A DNA stretch of 64,000 bases from Campylobacter aviculae (GTDB taxonomy: Bacteria; Campylobacterota; Campylobacteria; Campylobacterales; Campylobacteraceae). The notes beneath the pieces were generated by a model. It saw only the letters and a program-made list of their open reading frames with translations, did no database searches and was not told the DNA's origin. The position numbers were made by a program, and so were the translations under genes. How positions within the stretch are numbered: position 1 is the stretch's first letter; each line of letters opens with the position of its first letter. This document shows, one piece after another, positions 53,371 to 62,022 of this stretch. The DNA lies in contig NZ_NXMA01000010.1 in assembly GCF_005406215.1 (NCBI RefSeq), forward strand, positions 1-64,000. Direction: 5' to 3'.

Positions 53371-54443
53371 TGGCTGAAATTACTGCTGCAATGGTAAAAG
53401 AACTCCGCGAAAGTACTGGTGCGGGGATGATGGATTGTAAAAATGCTTTAAGTGAAACTGATGGAGATTTTGATAAAGCAGTTCAGCTTTTAAGAGAAAA
53501 AGGGTTAGGTAAAGCCGCAAAAAAAGCAGATAGACTTGCAGCTGAAGGTTTAGTCAGTGTAAAAGTAAGTGATGACTTTACATGTGCAACTGTTAGTGAG
53601 ATCAATTCTGAAACGGATTTTGTGGCTAAAAACGATCAGTTTATTGCTTTAACAAAAGATACAACAGCTCACATTCAGTGTAATAATTTGCAAAGCGTTG
53701 AAGAACTTCACTCAAGTGTAATCAATGGAGTTAAATTTGAAGAATATCTAAAAAGCCAAATTGCAACTATAGGAGAAAATTTGGTTGTGAGAAGATTTGC
53801 CACTTTAAAAGCGAGTGCAAATGGTGTTGTAAATGGCTATATCCACACAAATGGCCGTGTAGGAGTTATCATTGCGGCTGCTTGTGATAATGCTGATATA
53901 GCATCAAAATCAAGAGACTTTTTAAAACAGCTTTGTATGCATATAGCCGCTATGAAGCCTAGTTATTTAAGTTATGAAGATCTAGATCTTTCTTTTGTAG
54001 AAAATGAATATAAAGCTTTGGTTGCTGAACTTGAAAAAGAAAATGAAGAAAGAAGAAGACTAAAAGATCCAAACAAACCAGAGCTTAAAATTCCTAAATT
54101 TGCAAGCCGTAAGCAATTAAATGAACAAATTTTAAAACAAGCTGAAGAAGATATTAAAGCAGAGCTTAAAGCACAAGGTAAACCTGAAAAAATTTGGGAT
54201 AATATTATTCTAGGAAAAATGAATAGCTTTATAGCGGATAATTCTCAACTTGATAGTAAATTGACTTTAATGGGTCAGTTTTATGTAATGGATGATAAAA
54301 AAACTATAGAACAGGTTATTGCTGAAAAAGAAAAAGAATTGGGCGGAAAAATAAAAATTGTCGAATTTGTTCGTTTTGAGGTTGGCGAAGGCTTGGAGAA
54401 AAAAACTGAAGATTTTGCCGCTGAAGTAGCTGCACAACTTTAA
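53370..54443 (+). CDS. tsf: Translation elongation factor Ts
   Basis: Exchanges GDP for GTP on EF-Tu. The N-terminal UBA-like module contains VKELRESTGAGMMDCKNALSETDGDFDKAVQLLREKGL, and the core has SETDFVAKNDQF, the motif contacting EF-Tu. At 357 residues it is longer than the 283 of E. coli, as in Campylobacter, with a charged Lys/Glu-rich insertion around 220-275. It shares a base with rpsB and should be transcribed with it. Confidence 0.97.
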   Translation: MAEITAAMVKELRESTGAGMMDCKNALSETDGDFDKAVQLLREKGLGKAAKKADRLAAEGLVSVKVSDDFTCATVSEINSETDFVAKNDQFIALTKDTTAHIQCNNLQSVEELHSSVINGVKFEEYLKSQIATIGENLVVRRFATLKASANGVVNGYIHTNGRVGVIIAAACDNADIASKSRDFLKQLCMHIAAMKPSYLSYEDLDLSFVENEYKALVAELEKENEERRRLKDPNKPELKIPKFASRKQLNEQILKQAEEDIKAELKAQGKPEKIWDNIILGKMNSFIADNSQLDSKLTLMGQFYVMDDKKTIEQVIAEKEKELGGKIKIVEFVRFEVGEGLEKKTEDFAAEVAAQL

Positions 54444-54453
54444 ATGGTTTTCA

Positions 54454-55089
54454 ATGGAACTCTTAAGAGCGGAAAATTTAACTCATAGTTTTGATTATCC
54501 GCTTTTTAAGGATTTAAATTTAAAATTAAATACGCAAGATTGTATTGCCATTCAGGGCAGCAGCGGTTGTGGAAAATCAACCTTGCTGCATATACTTTCT
54601 TCTTTACTTTATCCTAATCAAGGCAATGTTTTTTATAAGGATAAAAACCTCTATCAATTAAATGAAAACGAAAGACTTCAAATTCGTCGTTATGATTTTG
54701 GTGTTATATTTCAAACCCATTATCTTTTTAAAGGCTTTTCAGCTTTGGAAAATATAGAGCTTGCTAGTGTTTTATCTCACCAAGAATTGGATAAAACAAT
54801 TTTAGAAAGATTAGGCATTGATAAGCTTTTAAATCAAAAGATAGGAAAATTAAGTGGCGGACAACAACAGCGTGTCAGTATAGCTAGAGTGCTTTGCAAA
54901 AAGCCAAAAATTATATTTGCAGATGAAGCTACTGGAAATTTAGATTTTGAAAATGCAAAAAATGTCATAGAGCTTTTGATAAATTATGCAAAAGAAAATC
55001 ATGCAGCTTTATTTTTTGTAACTCATGATGATAAACTTGCGAAATTTTGTGATAAAACTTATATTTTAAACTCTAATGGAATTTGTTAA
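54454..55089 (+). CDS. ABC transporter ATPase (LolD/MacB-type)
   Basis: A 211-residue ATP-binding subunit. Walker A is GSSGCGKST (about 35-43), the signature LSGGQQQRVSIARVLCKKP (about 133-151), Walker B IIFADEATGNLD, and the switch histidine is in VTHDD. The GNLD form is typical of LolD/MacB/FtsE-like transporters. No permease partner is adjacent: fliR follows, overlapping its 3' end by 14 bases. It corresponds to Cj1180c. Lipoprotein release is one candidate function, unproven. Confidence 0.88.
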   Translation: MELLRAENLTHSFDYPLFKDLNLKLNTQDCIAIQGSSGCGKSTLLHILSSLLYPNQGNVFYKDKNLYQLNENERLQIRRYDFGVIFQTHYLFKGFSALENIELASVLSHQELDKTILERLGIDKLLNQKIGKLSGGQQQRVSIARVLCKKPKIIFADEATGNLDFENAKNVIELLINYAKENHAALFFVTHDDKLAKFCDKTYILNSNGIC

Positions 55090-55843
55090 TTATTTAGGCG
55101 ATAAAAATGTAGCAACTTTTATGTTATTGTTTGCTAGAATGAGTGGTCTTATAGTTTTTTTTCCTTTCTTTTCTCATAATTCTATCCCTATAATTATCAA
55201 AACAACTATAGCACTGTTTTTAACTATGTATTTATATCCTTTGGCAAGACTTGAGAATTTGCATTTGGATAGTTTTTTTATTATCCAACTTTTAAGCGAA
55301 GTTATATTTGGAATGATAGCCGGTTTAATGCTTCAAATTATTTTTGCCATTATAATGATGGCAGGAGAGCAAATAGCTTTTATTATGGGATTTACCATGG
55401 CAAGTGTTTTAGATCCAAGTTCAGGCACAAACATGCCTATCACCTCTCAAATTTTACATTTAATTGCTTTGCTTTTCTTTTTGGCATTTAATGGACATTA
55501 TCTTATACTTTTATTTTTAAGTCATTCTTTAGAATACATTAGCTTAGGCGGTTTTTATCCACATGAAAATTTAATGCAATATTTAAATTCTGGTATTTTA
55601 AATATATTTGTTATAGGTTTTACTATGAGTTTTCCTATACTTGGAATTTCCCTTCTATCTGATATTATTTTTGGACTTTTGATGAAAACAATGCCACAAT
55701 TTAACCTTATGGTGATTGGTTATCCTATTAAAATAGCCTTAGGTTTCGTGGTTTTAATAGCTATTTTACTTGTAATGATGCAGTATTTTAAAGATTTGAT
55801 TTTGGAAACAATTACTCATATGCAAACTCTCTTTTTTGTCTAA
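55076..55843 (+). CDS. fliR: Flagellar export apparatus protein FliR
   Basis: Inner-membrane part of the flagellar type III export gate with FliP and FliQ. The 255 residues have about six hydrophobic segments. MLLFARMSGLIVFFPFFSHNSIPIIIK at the start, ALFLTMYLYPL, and MAGEQIAFIMGFTMASVLDPSSGTNMPI in the middle are family features. The ATG lies within the end of the ABC ATPase gene. It is the only flagellar gene in this part of the window. Confidence 0.94.
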   Translation: MEFVNYLGDKNVATFMLLFARMSGLIVFFPFFSHNSIPIIIKTTIALFLTMYLYPLARLENLHLDSFFIIQLLSEVIFGMIAGLMLQIIFAIIMMAGEQIAFIMGFTMASVLDPSSGTNMPITSQILHLIALLFFLAFNGHYLILLFLSHSLEYISLGGFYPHENLMQYLNSGILNIFVIGFTMSFPILGISLLSDIIFGLLMKTMPQFNLMVIGYPIKIALGFVVLIAILLVMMQYFKDLILETITHMQTLFFV

Positions 55844-55866
55844 GCAAAGGATAAATGAAAATTTTG

Positions 55867-55872
55867 TAGAAT
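55867..55872 (+). promoter_or_regulatory. -10 box before the acidic-protein gene
   Basis: TAGAAT in TTTTGTAGAATAG with extended TG, 27 bases before the ATG; it probably serves the following four-gene group (acidic protein, gmk, tatA, argS). Confidence 0.5.
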
Positions 55873-55898
55873 AGTAATTATTTTTAAGGATTAAAGCG

Positions 55899-57389
55899 AT
55901 GAAAATTTTACTTTTAAATGAAAATTCGGTTGTATCAAAACTGATAAGCCTTAGTGCTAAGAAAATGTCTTATGAATTTGAAGAGCTTGATGCTTATGAT
56001 GAAAATTTAGGACATTATGATGTTATTGTTGTAGATAGCGATACTCCTGCGCCTCTAAAAATTTTACAAGAAAAATGTGATAAATTAATATTTTTAGCTC
56101 CACGTAATCAAACCATAGATATTGATGCACAAGTTTTATATAAACCATTTTTACCTACAGATTTTTTAAATTTACTTAATGGAGAAAATTTAAAAATAGA
56201 TGATACTATCACTACTTTACCAATTGAAGATTCTACTGATGATTTAACCGATAATTCTGATACAGAAGATTTGAATTTAGAAGATACTGCAAATAGTGAA
56301 GTTGATAATCTTGAATGTGATGAAAATGAACTTTCATTAGATGAGGATTTGGAAAAATTATCTTTAGATGATACAGAAGAAATCAAAAATGAAGAAAATG
56401 CAGAAGATATAAATTTAGAAGATGAAGAGTCAAAAACTAATGATATTGACATTTTAGAAGATGAAAATCAAATAGCTTTAAATGATTCTGCTGAGATAGA
56501 AGAAAATATCCAAGAGCAAGATGCTAGTGAACAATTGCAACAAGAAAATCAAGATCTAGAAATCAATGAAGAAGCTCTTATAGAGGAGATTCAAGCTGAC
56601 AATATAGGTGAAGCAAATGAAGAAAAAGCTATAGAAGATGAAATTATAGAAGAAAAATCTAACGAAGTTTTAGAAGAACAAAATGAAGAAATTTTACAGG
56701 AAAAAGAAGTCTTGAATGAAGAGAATGAAAATGTAGCTGATGTTGAAAAAGAGACTTTAGATGATGAATTGCCTATAGTTGAGGAGCAAGAAAAAGAAGT
56801 TGATTTTAATGACATTCCAGAAGACGCTGAATTTTTAGGTGAAGCAAAAGAAGAAACCCAAGAATTAGAACAAGATTTTTTACCAGTTGTTGAAGGAGAA
56901 GAAGAATCACCTTTAGATGAAAGTAATGATTTTGGAAATTTAAGCACTCAAGATCAAATAAAAGAAGAATTAGCGGAGCTTGATGAACTTGAACACGAAA
57001 TAGATGACAATGATAGCCCTCAAATTTTAGAAGATTTTAAAGATGAGCCAGTTTTTGATACAAAGGATTTACAAGTTGATGATGATGAAGTGATCGTCCC
57101 TAATTTATCAGCTAGTGAATTTGATGAGCTTAAAGAAAGTGAAATACAACAAGCTTTAGGGGAAGAAGTAACAGCCCAAATCGATGAAGAATTTGAAGAA
57201 GAGGCAGAAATTTCAGAAGAATCATCTGTATCTACGAGTAAGGATACAGCCGAAGAAGAGATTGTAAATGAATTAAGTCAAAGTATTGCTGGAGCAATCA
57301 CTTCAAGCATTAAAGATGATACTTTAAAAGCGGCTCTTAAGGGTATGAATATGAATATTAATATTAACGTAAGTTTCAATGAGGAATAA
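55899..57389 (+). CDS. Highly acidic protein with N-terminal receiver-like domain
   Basis: A 496-residue protein of unusual composition. Residues 1-105 resemble a response-regulator receiver fold (MKILLLNENSVVSKLIS, YDVIVVDSDTPAP, KLIFLAPRNQTID, VLYKPFLPTDFLNLL), but lack a clear phosphorylation set. The next 330 residues are mostly Glu, Asp, Asn and Leu, probably disordered or in long acidic helices. A short ordinary-composition tail (VNELSQSIAGAITSSIKDDTLKAALKGM) ends it. There is no signal peptide. It corresponds to Cj1178c, known only as highly acidic. It is placed four bases before gmk. Confidence 0.85.
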   Translation: MKILLLNENSVVSKLISLSAKKMSYEFEELDAYDENLGHYDVIVVDSDTPAPLKILQEKCDKLIFLAPRNQTIDIDAQVLYKPFLPTDFLNLLNGENLKIDDTITTLPIEDSTDDLTDNSDTEDLNLEDTANSEVDNLECDENELSLDEDLEKLSLDDTEEIKNEENAEDINLEDEESKTNDIDILEDENQIALNDSAEIEENIQEQDASEQLQQENQDLEINEEALIEEIQADNIGEANEEKAIEDEIIEEKSNEVLEEQNEEILQEKEVLNEENENVADVEKETLDDELPIVEEQEKEVDFNDIPEDAEFLGEAKEETQELEQDFLPVVEGEEESPLDESNDFGNLSTQDQIKEELAELDELEHEIDDNDSPQILEDFKDEPVFDTKDLQVDDDEVIVPNLSASEFDELKESEIQQALGEEVTAQIDEEFEEEAEISEESSVSTSKDTAEEEIVNELSQSIAGAITSSIKDDTLKAALKGMNMNININVSFNEE

Positions 57390-57392
57390 TGT

Positions 57393-58010
57393 TTGAGTGG
57401 TTTTATTTTACTAGTGTCAGGCCCTAGTGGGGCAGGTAAATCTACACTTTTAAAAAAACTTTTTGAAGAATTTGAAACAGAGCTTTATTTTTCTATTTCA
57501 TCTACTACAAGATTACCAAGAGAAGATGAAAAAAATGGAGTGCATTATTATTTTGTTAGTCATGATGAATTTCAAGAAGATATAAAAAATGATTATTTTT
57601 TGGAATGGGCTAAAGTGCATGAAAATTTTTATGGAACTTCTCTTAAATATACAGAAGAAGCACTTAATAATGGAAAAATAGTCGTTCTTGATATAGATGT
57701 GCAAGGATATAAAATAGCCAAAAAAAAGTTGCAAGATAAAATTGTTTCCGTTTTTATCACAACAAAGGATAAAGAAGAGTTAAAAAAAAGACTTATTAAG
57801 CGAAATACTGATACAATAACACAATTAGAAAAAAGATTAGAAAATGCAAGTGATGAAATGAAAGAGCTTTGCGAGTATGATTATTTGATCATAAATGATA
57901 AACTCGATCAAAGTTATGAAGCATTGCGAGCGATTTTAATTGCCCACAAATTTAAAACAAAAGGGCAAGATCTAGATCGAATTCAAAATACTTGGAATAA
58001 AGGAGAGTAA
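57393..58010 (+). CDS. gmk: Guanylate kinase
   Basis: Phosphorylates GMP/dGMP to the diphosphates. The P-loop is [16 protein letters not shown] (about 7-22), the GMP-binding part contains [23 protein letters not shown] (about 33-55) and [15 protein letters not shown], and [12 protein letters not shown] follows. The 205 residues fit. The in-frame start is the TTG at 57393 with GAGG eight bases upstream; a nearby ATG is in another frame. Confidence 0.95.
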   Translation: MSGFILLVSGPSGAGKSTLLKKLFEEFETELYFSISSTTRLPREDEKNGVHYYFVSHDEFQEDIKNDYFLEWAKVHENFYGTSLKYTEEALNNGKIVVLDIDVQGYKIAKKKLQDKIVSVFITTKDKEELKKRLIKRNTDTITQLEKRLENASDEMKELCEYDYLIINDKLDQSYEALRAILIAHKFKTKGQDLDRIQNTWNKGE

Positions 58011-58011
58011 A

Positions 58012-58251
58012 ATGGGTGGTTGGTCAAGTCCTAGTCATTGGTTGATTATTTTATTAATTGTTGTATTGCTTTTTGGAGCGAAAAAGATTCCAGAACTTGC
58101 AAAAGGTTTGGGCAAGGGTATAAAAACCTTTAAAGATGAGATGAATAGCGACGATGAAGCAGCTAAAAATACTCAAAAAATTGAAGAAAAGCAAAACATA
58201 ACAAATAATACAAATTCAGATGCAAATATAGATGAAACGAAGAAAGTTTAA
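58012..58251 (+). CDS. tatA: Sec-independent (Tat) translocase subunit TatA
   Basis: Pore-forming subunit of the twin-arginine export system. The 79 residues have the membrane helix [20 protein letters not shown] (about 11-30), the FG-KK-IPEL hinge, an amphipathic helix ([13 protein letters not shown]) and a polar tail. GGAGAG precedes the ATG, one base after the gmk stop. tatBC are not in this window. The Rieske protein encoded at petA is a likely Tat client. Confidence 0.95.
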   Translation: MGGWSSPSHWLIILLIVVLLFGAKKIPELAKGLGKGIKTFKDEMNSDDEAAKNTQKIEEKQNITNNTNSDANIDETKKV

Positions 58252-58260
58252 GGTTTTTTC

Positions 58261-59853
58261 TTGAAAAATATTATTTTTGATGAAGTCAAAAAGGTTTTGC
58301 AGTGCGATTTTATACTTGAAAATCCTAAGGATAAAAATCTAGCACATTTTGCTACACCTTTAGCCTTTTCTTTAGCTAAGGAATTTAAAAAATCTCCTAT
58401 GATTATAGCCGATGAATTAGCACAAAAATTTCAAAATCATCATTGTTTTGAAAAGGTTGAAGCTATCAATGGTTATCTTAATTTTAAAATTTCAAAAAAA
58501 TTCTTAAATCAACTTGCCAGTGATGCTTTGAAAAATCCAGATGATTTTGCTAAAGATAAACATAAAACTCAAACTTTTTTACTTGAATACGTGAGTGCAA
58601 ATCCTACGGGTCCATTGCATATAGGTCATGCAAGAGGAGCTATTTTTGGAGATACTCTGACAAGAGTAGCAAGACATTTGGGTTATAAATTTGACACAGA
58701 GTATTATGTCAATGATGCAGGCAATCAAATTTATCTTCTTGGGCTTTCTGTTTTATTAAGCGTGAAAGAGAAAATTTTAAAAGAGGAAGTAGAGTATCCA
58801 GAGCAGTATTACAGAGGTGATTATATCAGCGATTTGGCTGAAGAGGCTTATGAAAAATTTGGAAAAGATTTTTTCAAGGAAGAAAATATCCCTTCTTTGT
58901 CGGATTGGGCAAAAGATAAAATGCTTGTTTTAATCAAGCAAAATTTAGATCAAGCAAAAATTAAAATCGATAATTATGTAAGCGAAAGATCCTATTATGA
59001 TGCTTTAAATTCAACTTTAGAAGCTTTAAAAGAGCATCAAGGTATTTATGAAAAAGAGGGAAAAATTTGGCTTGCCTCTTCTTTAAAGGGCGATGAAAAA
59101 GATCGCGTGATCATCCGTGAAGATGGTCGTGGAACTTATTTGGCTGCTGATATAGTTTATCATAAAGATAAGATGAGTCGTGGTTATGATAAATGTATCA
59201 ATATTTGGGGAGCGGATCATCACGGATACATTCCTAGAATGAAAGCGGCTATGGATTATTTAGGTTTTAATCCTGATAATCTTGAAATCATTTTAGCACA
59301 AATGGTCTCTTTGCTTAAAGATGGAGAACCTTACAAGATGAGTAAAAGAGCAGGAAATTTCATTTTAATGAGCGATGTTTTAAATGAAATAGGATCTGAT
59401 GCGTTACGTTATATATTTTTAAGTAAAAGATGTGATACTCATTTAGAATTTGACGTGAGTGATTTACAAAAAGAAGATAGTTCAAATCCTGTTTTTTATA
59501 TCAATTACGCTCATGCAAGGATTCATCAAGTTTTTGCAAAAGCAAATAAAAGCGTCGCAGATATTATTAAAGCCGATTTAGAAAATTTAAATCAAGATGG
59601 GATCAACTTGCTTTTTGAGGCTTTAAATTTAAAAGCTGTTTTAAATGATGCTTTTGATAGCAAATCTTTGCAAAAAATTCCAGATTATCTAAAAAATTTA
59701 GCGGCAAGTTTTCATAAATTTTATAATGAAAATAAAGTAGTTGGAACAGAGAATGAAGATAGTTTGTTGAAATTATTTGCAATGGTTGCTTTAAGCATAA
59801 GAACCGCTTTTGCTTTGATGGGAATTGAAGCTAAAAATAGAATGAATAATTAA
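58261..59853 (+). CDS. argS: Arginyl-tRNA synthetase
   Basis: Class I synthetase charging tRNA(Arg). The 530 residues show the N-terminal tRNA-D-loop domain, ANPTGPLHIGHARGAIFGDTLTR with HIGH at 120-123, the degenerate KMSKR loop (KMSKR at about 359) and the C-terminal anticodon domain. The in-frame start is the TTG of 58261; AAGG lies at the tatA stop, ten bases before. It ends the group; a gene-free gap of 91 bases with no clear hairpin separates it from the convergent SMR pair. Confidence 0.96.
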   Translation: MKNIIFDEVKKVLQCDFILENPKDKNLAHFATPLAFSLAKEFKKSPMIIADELAQKFQNHHCFEKVEAINGYLNFKISKKFLNQLASDALKNPDDFAKDKHKTQTFLLEYVSANPTGPLHIGHARGAIFGDTLTRVARHLGYKFDTEYYVNDAGNQIYLLGLSVLLSVKEKILKEEVEYPEQYYRGDYISDLAEEAYEKFGKDFFKEENIPSLSDWAKDKMLVLIKQNLDQAKIKIDNYVSERSYYDALNSTLEALKEHQGIYEKEGKIWLASSLKGDEKDRVIIREDGRGTYLAADIVYHKDKMSRGYDKCINIWGADHHGYIPRMKAAMDYLGFNPDNLEIILAQMVSLLKDGEPYKMSKRAGNFILMSDVLNEIGSDALRYIFLSKRCDTHLEFDVSDLQKEDSSNPVFYINYAHARIHQVFAKANKSVADIIKADLENLNQDGINLLFEALNLKAVLNDAFDSKSLQKIPDYLKNLAASFHKFYNENKVVGTENEDSLLKLFAMVALSIRTAFALMGIEAKNRMNN

Positions 59854-59944
59854 ATCAGTAAGAAAATTCATTTTATTTAATTTTTTAATTATGGTTTGGT
59901 TGATTTAGTTAGATTTTGTAATTTTTAAGTTATGGTAGCGGAAT

Positions 59945-60259
59945 TTATATATTGAGTAAAATCACAGCCGCTATAGTTAAAAAAACGCCACAAATTCCTA
60001 TTTTATTTAATTTTTCTTTATATAAAATCCAGCCTCCAGCACAAGTTCCGATAATCCCTATAGCACCCCAAGTCGAATAAGCAATACTTAAAGGCACGTA
60101 TTTTAAAGCAAAAGAGAGTAGAAAAAAAGCTAAGATAGCACTAAAAATAGCAGCTATTCCCCAAAATTTATATTTAAAACCATCTGATTTTTTAAGTAAT
60201 AAATTGGCTAGGATATCTAAAAATGCAGATAGAATAATAACTAGTAGATAAAATTTCAC
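59945..60259 (-). CDS. SMR-family transporter subunit, MdtI-like, with Asp in place of Glu
   Basis: A 104-residue four-helix small multidrug resistance protein. It resembles MdtI, a subunit of the spermidine exporter MdtIJ: LDILANLLLKKSDGFKYK near the start, AYSTWGAIGIIGTCAGGWILYKEKLN in the third and fourth helices. The residue that is a near-universal glutamate in helix 1 (E14 in EmrE) is aspartate here (Asp14). It overlaps its partner by four bases, so both are made together and probably form a heterodimer. It corresponds to Cj1173. The substrate is not known. Confidence 0.85.
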   Translation of the reverse strand: MKFYLLVIILSAFLDILANLLLKKSDGFKYKFWGIAAIFSAILAFFLLSFALKYVPLSIAYSTWGAIGIIGTCAGGWILYKEKLNKIGICGVFLTIAAVILLNI

Positions 60260-60597
60260 TCTTTAACTTCTCCAATATTGATCATAATAATCCCAGCTAT
60301 AGAACAAATAATGCCTAGAATTTGACTTAGGGTTAAATTCTCTTTAAAAATGATAAAAGAAATTGCAAGGATTAAAATAATACCTAGTAATTCCCAGACT
60401 GCATATGCAATTCCAATTTGAATTTTTTTTATTGCTTTTCCCATAAAAAAATAAGAAAAAGCAATAAACATAGCCATAAAAAAATAACCCAAAATCACGT
60501 TTTCCATTTTTAAAAAACTTGTGCCTAAAACTTCAAAAACAATCGCACATATCAAAAAAAACCAAGCTTTAAAAAGTTCTTTTTTTACTACAATCAC
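60256..60597 (-). CDS. SMR-family transporter subunit, MdtJ/EmrE-like
   Basis: A 113-residue four-helix SMR protein, the first gene of the pair. Helix 1 has AIVFEVLGTSFLKMEN with the canonical proton-coupling glutamate (Glu22 here). GIAYAVWELLGIILILAISFIIFKENLTLSQILGI covers helices 3 and 4. It corresponds to Cj1174. Paired SMR genes work as heterodimers exporting polyamines or cationic drugs in other bacteria; that is inferred here. Confidence 0.88.
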   Translation of the reverse strand: MIVVKKELFKAWFFLICAIVFEVLGTSFLKMENVILGYFFMAMFIAFSYFFMGKAIKKIQIGIAYAVWELLGIILILAISFIIFKENLTLSQILGIICSIAGIIMINIGEVKE

Positions 60598-60706
60598 TCT
60601 AATCCTTTAAAAATTAAGTGCTGAAATCATATCATTTAAAGCTTTAATCAGCCTTTTTGTTTTATACTTTCAAGCGTAAAAATCTTTTTAAGAAAGTGAG
60701 AAAGTT

Positions 60707-61414
60707 ATGGGACGAGCGTTCGAATACCGAAGAGCTTCTAAAGAGGCTAGATGGGATAAGATGAGTAAGCTTTTTCCTAAGCTTGCTAAGGCTATACAAG
60801 TAGCAGCCAAAGAAGGTGGGCCTGATCCTGATATGAATCCAAAATTAAGAAGTGCTATAGCGACTGCTAAAGCTAATAATATGCCTAAAGATAACATCGA
60901 TGCAGCGATTAAACGTGCGAGTGGTAAAGATAGCGTGGATATAAAAAACATCCATTATGAAGGAAAAGCAGCACATGGAGTTTTAGTGATCGTTGAGTGT
61001 ATGACGGATAATCCTACTAGAACAGTGGCAAATGTAAAAGCTATTTTTAGTAAAAATGGCGGAGAAATTTTGCAAAATGGATCCTTGGGCTTTATGTTTA
61101 ATCGAAAAGCGGTTTTTCATCTTGAAAAATTTGCAGGAGACTTAGAAGAATTAGAACTTGATCTAATCGATGCTGGTCTTGAAGAATTAGAACAAAATGA
61201 AGAAGAATTAGTTATCAGTGGAGATTATACTGCCTTTGGAGAATTAAGCTCGGCTATAGAAGCTAAAGGTTTGGTGCTTAAAAAAGCCGGACTTGAATAT
61301 ATAGCTAACAATCCTTTAAGTTTTAGCGAAGAGCAACTTAACGATATAGAAAAGCTTTTAGATAAACTTGAAGAAGATGATGATGTTCAAGCTGTTTATA
61401 CCAATATAGAATAA
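60707..61414 (+). CDS. YebC/TACO1-family protein
   Basis: A conserved 235-residue protein starting [64 protein letters not shown], the highly conserved N-terminal domain, then the two alpha/beta domains. YebC proteins have been described as transcription regulators and, more recently, as ribosome-associated factors that help translation through difficult stretches such as polyproline. GAGAAAGTT precedes the ATG and TATACT lies about 45 bases upstream. It corresponds to Cj1172c. Confidence 0.93.
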   Translation: MGRAFEYRRASKEARWDKMSKLFPKLAKAIQVAAKEGGPDPDMNPKLRSAIATAKANNMPKDNIDAAIKRASGKDSVDIKNIHYEGKAAHGVLVIVECMTDNPTRTVANVKAIFSKNGGEILQNGSLGFMFNRKAVFHLEKFAGDLEELELDLIDAGLEELEQNEEELVISGDYTAFGELSSAIEAKGLVLKKAGLEYIANNPLSFSEEQLNDIEKLLDKLEEDDDVQAVYTNIE

Positions 61415-61423
61415 GGAGAAAAA

Positions 61424-61909
61424 ATGCTTAAGCAAATAGATATTAGTAACGCAAGCAAATATAAATTTGCTTTAATTAAAACAGAAAAAGGCACGATGAA
61501 AGTTGAGCTTTTTGCGGATGAAGCTCCTCAAACGGTTTGTAATTTTGCCAATTTGGCTAATGAGGGATTTTATAAAGATTTAACTTTTCATAGAGTGATT
61601 CCAAATTTTGTTGTGCAAGGAGGTTGTCCTTATGGCAATGGCACAGGCGGACCTGGCTATGAAATTCCTTGCGAGTGTGATGATCAAAAGCATCAGCATT
61701 TACGTGGAACTTTATCAATGGCACACGCAGGAAGAGATACCGGTGGATCACAATTTTTTATTTGCCATAGCCCACAGCCTCATTTAGATGGAGTGCATAC
61801 TATTTTTGGGCAAATTGATTTGGAAGATAAGGAAAGTTTAGAGGTGCTAGACTCAATACGCCAAGGAGATAAAATCTTAGATATAGAAATTTTAGAATTT
61901 ATTGAGTGA
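61424..61909 (+). CDS. ppi: Cyclophilin-type peptidyl-prolyl isomerase
   Basis: Catalyses cis-trans isomerisation of proline peptide bonds. The 161 residues carry the cyclophilin core: [30 protein letters not shown] with the catalytic arginine in FHRVIPNF (about residue 56), [31 protein letters not shown]. There is no signal peptide, so it is cytoplasmic. AAGGAGA precedes the ATG, nine bases after the YebC gene, indicating one transcript. Confidence 0.95.
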   Translation: MLKQIDISNASKYKFALIKTEKGTMKVELFADEAPQTVCNFANLANEGFYKDLTFHRVIPNFVVQGGCPYGNGTGGPGYEIPCECDDQKHQHLRGTLSMAHAGRDTGGSQFFICHSPQPHLDGVHTIFGQIDLEDKESLEVLDSIRQGDKILDIEILEFIE

Positions 61910-62022
61910 ATTTTCTTTAAAGAGATAAATTTCCTAATAAAAAATAGTTAATGTAATCTAAATTAAAGCTTTCTTTTTTTAAAATTACGATTTACAATGA
62001 AATATTAAAAGGAGTTATTATT

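Noticed and set aside
57389-57421. ATG at 57389 as the gmk start
   Set aside because: It is in a different frame from the guanylate kinase P-loop; the TTG at 57393 is in frame with a well-placed GAGG.
60620-60652. GCTGA...TCAGC inverted repeat followed by CTTTTTG as a terminator
   Set aside because: No gene on the plus strand ends there, the stem is five bp with a 23-base loop, and it lies in the divergent promoter gap before the YebC gene.
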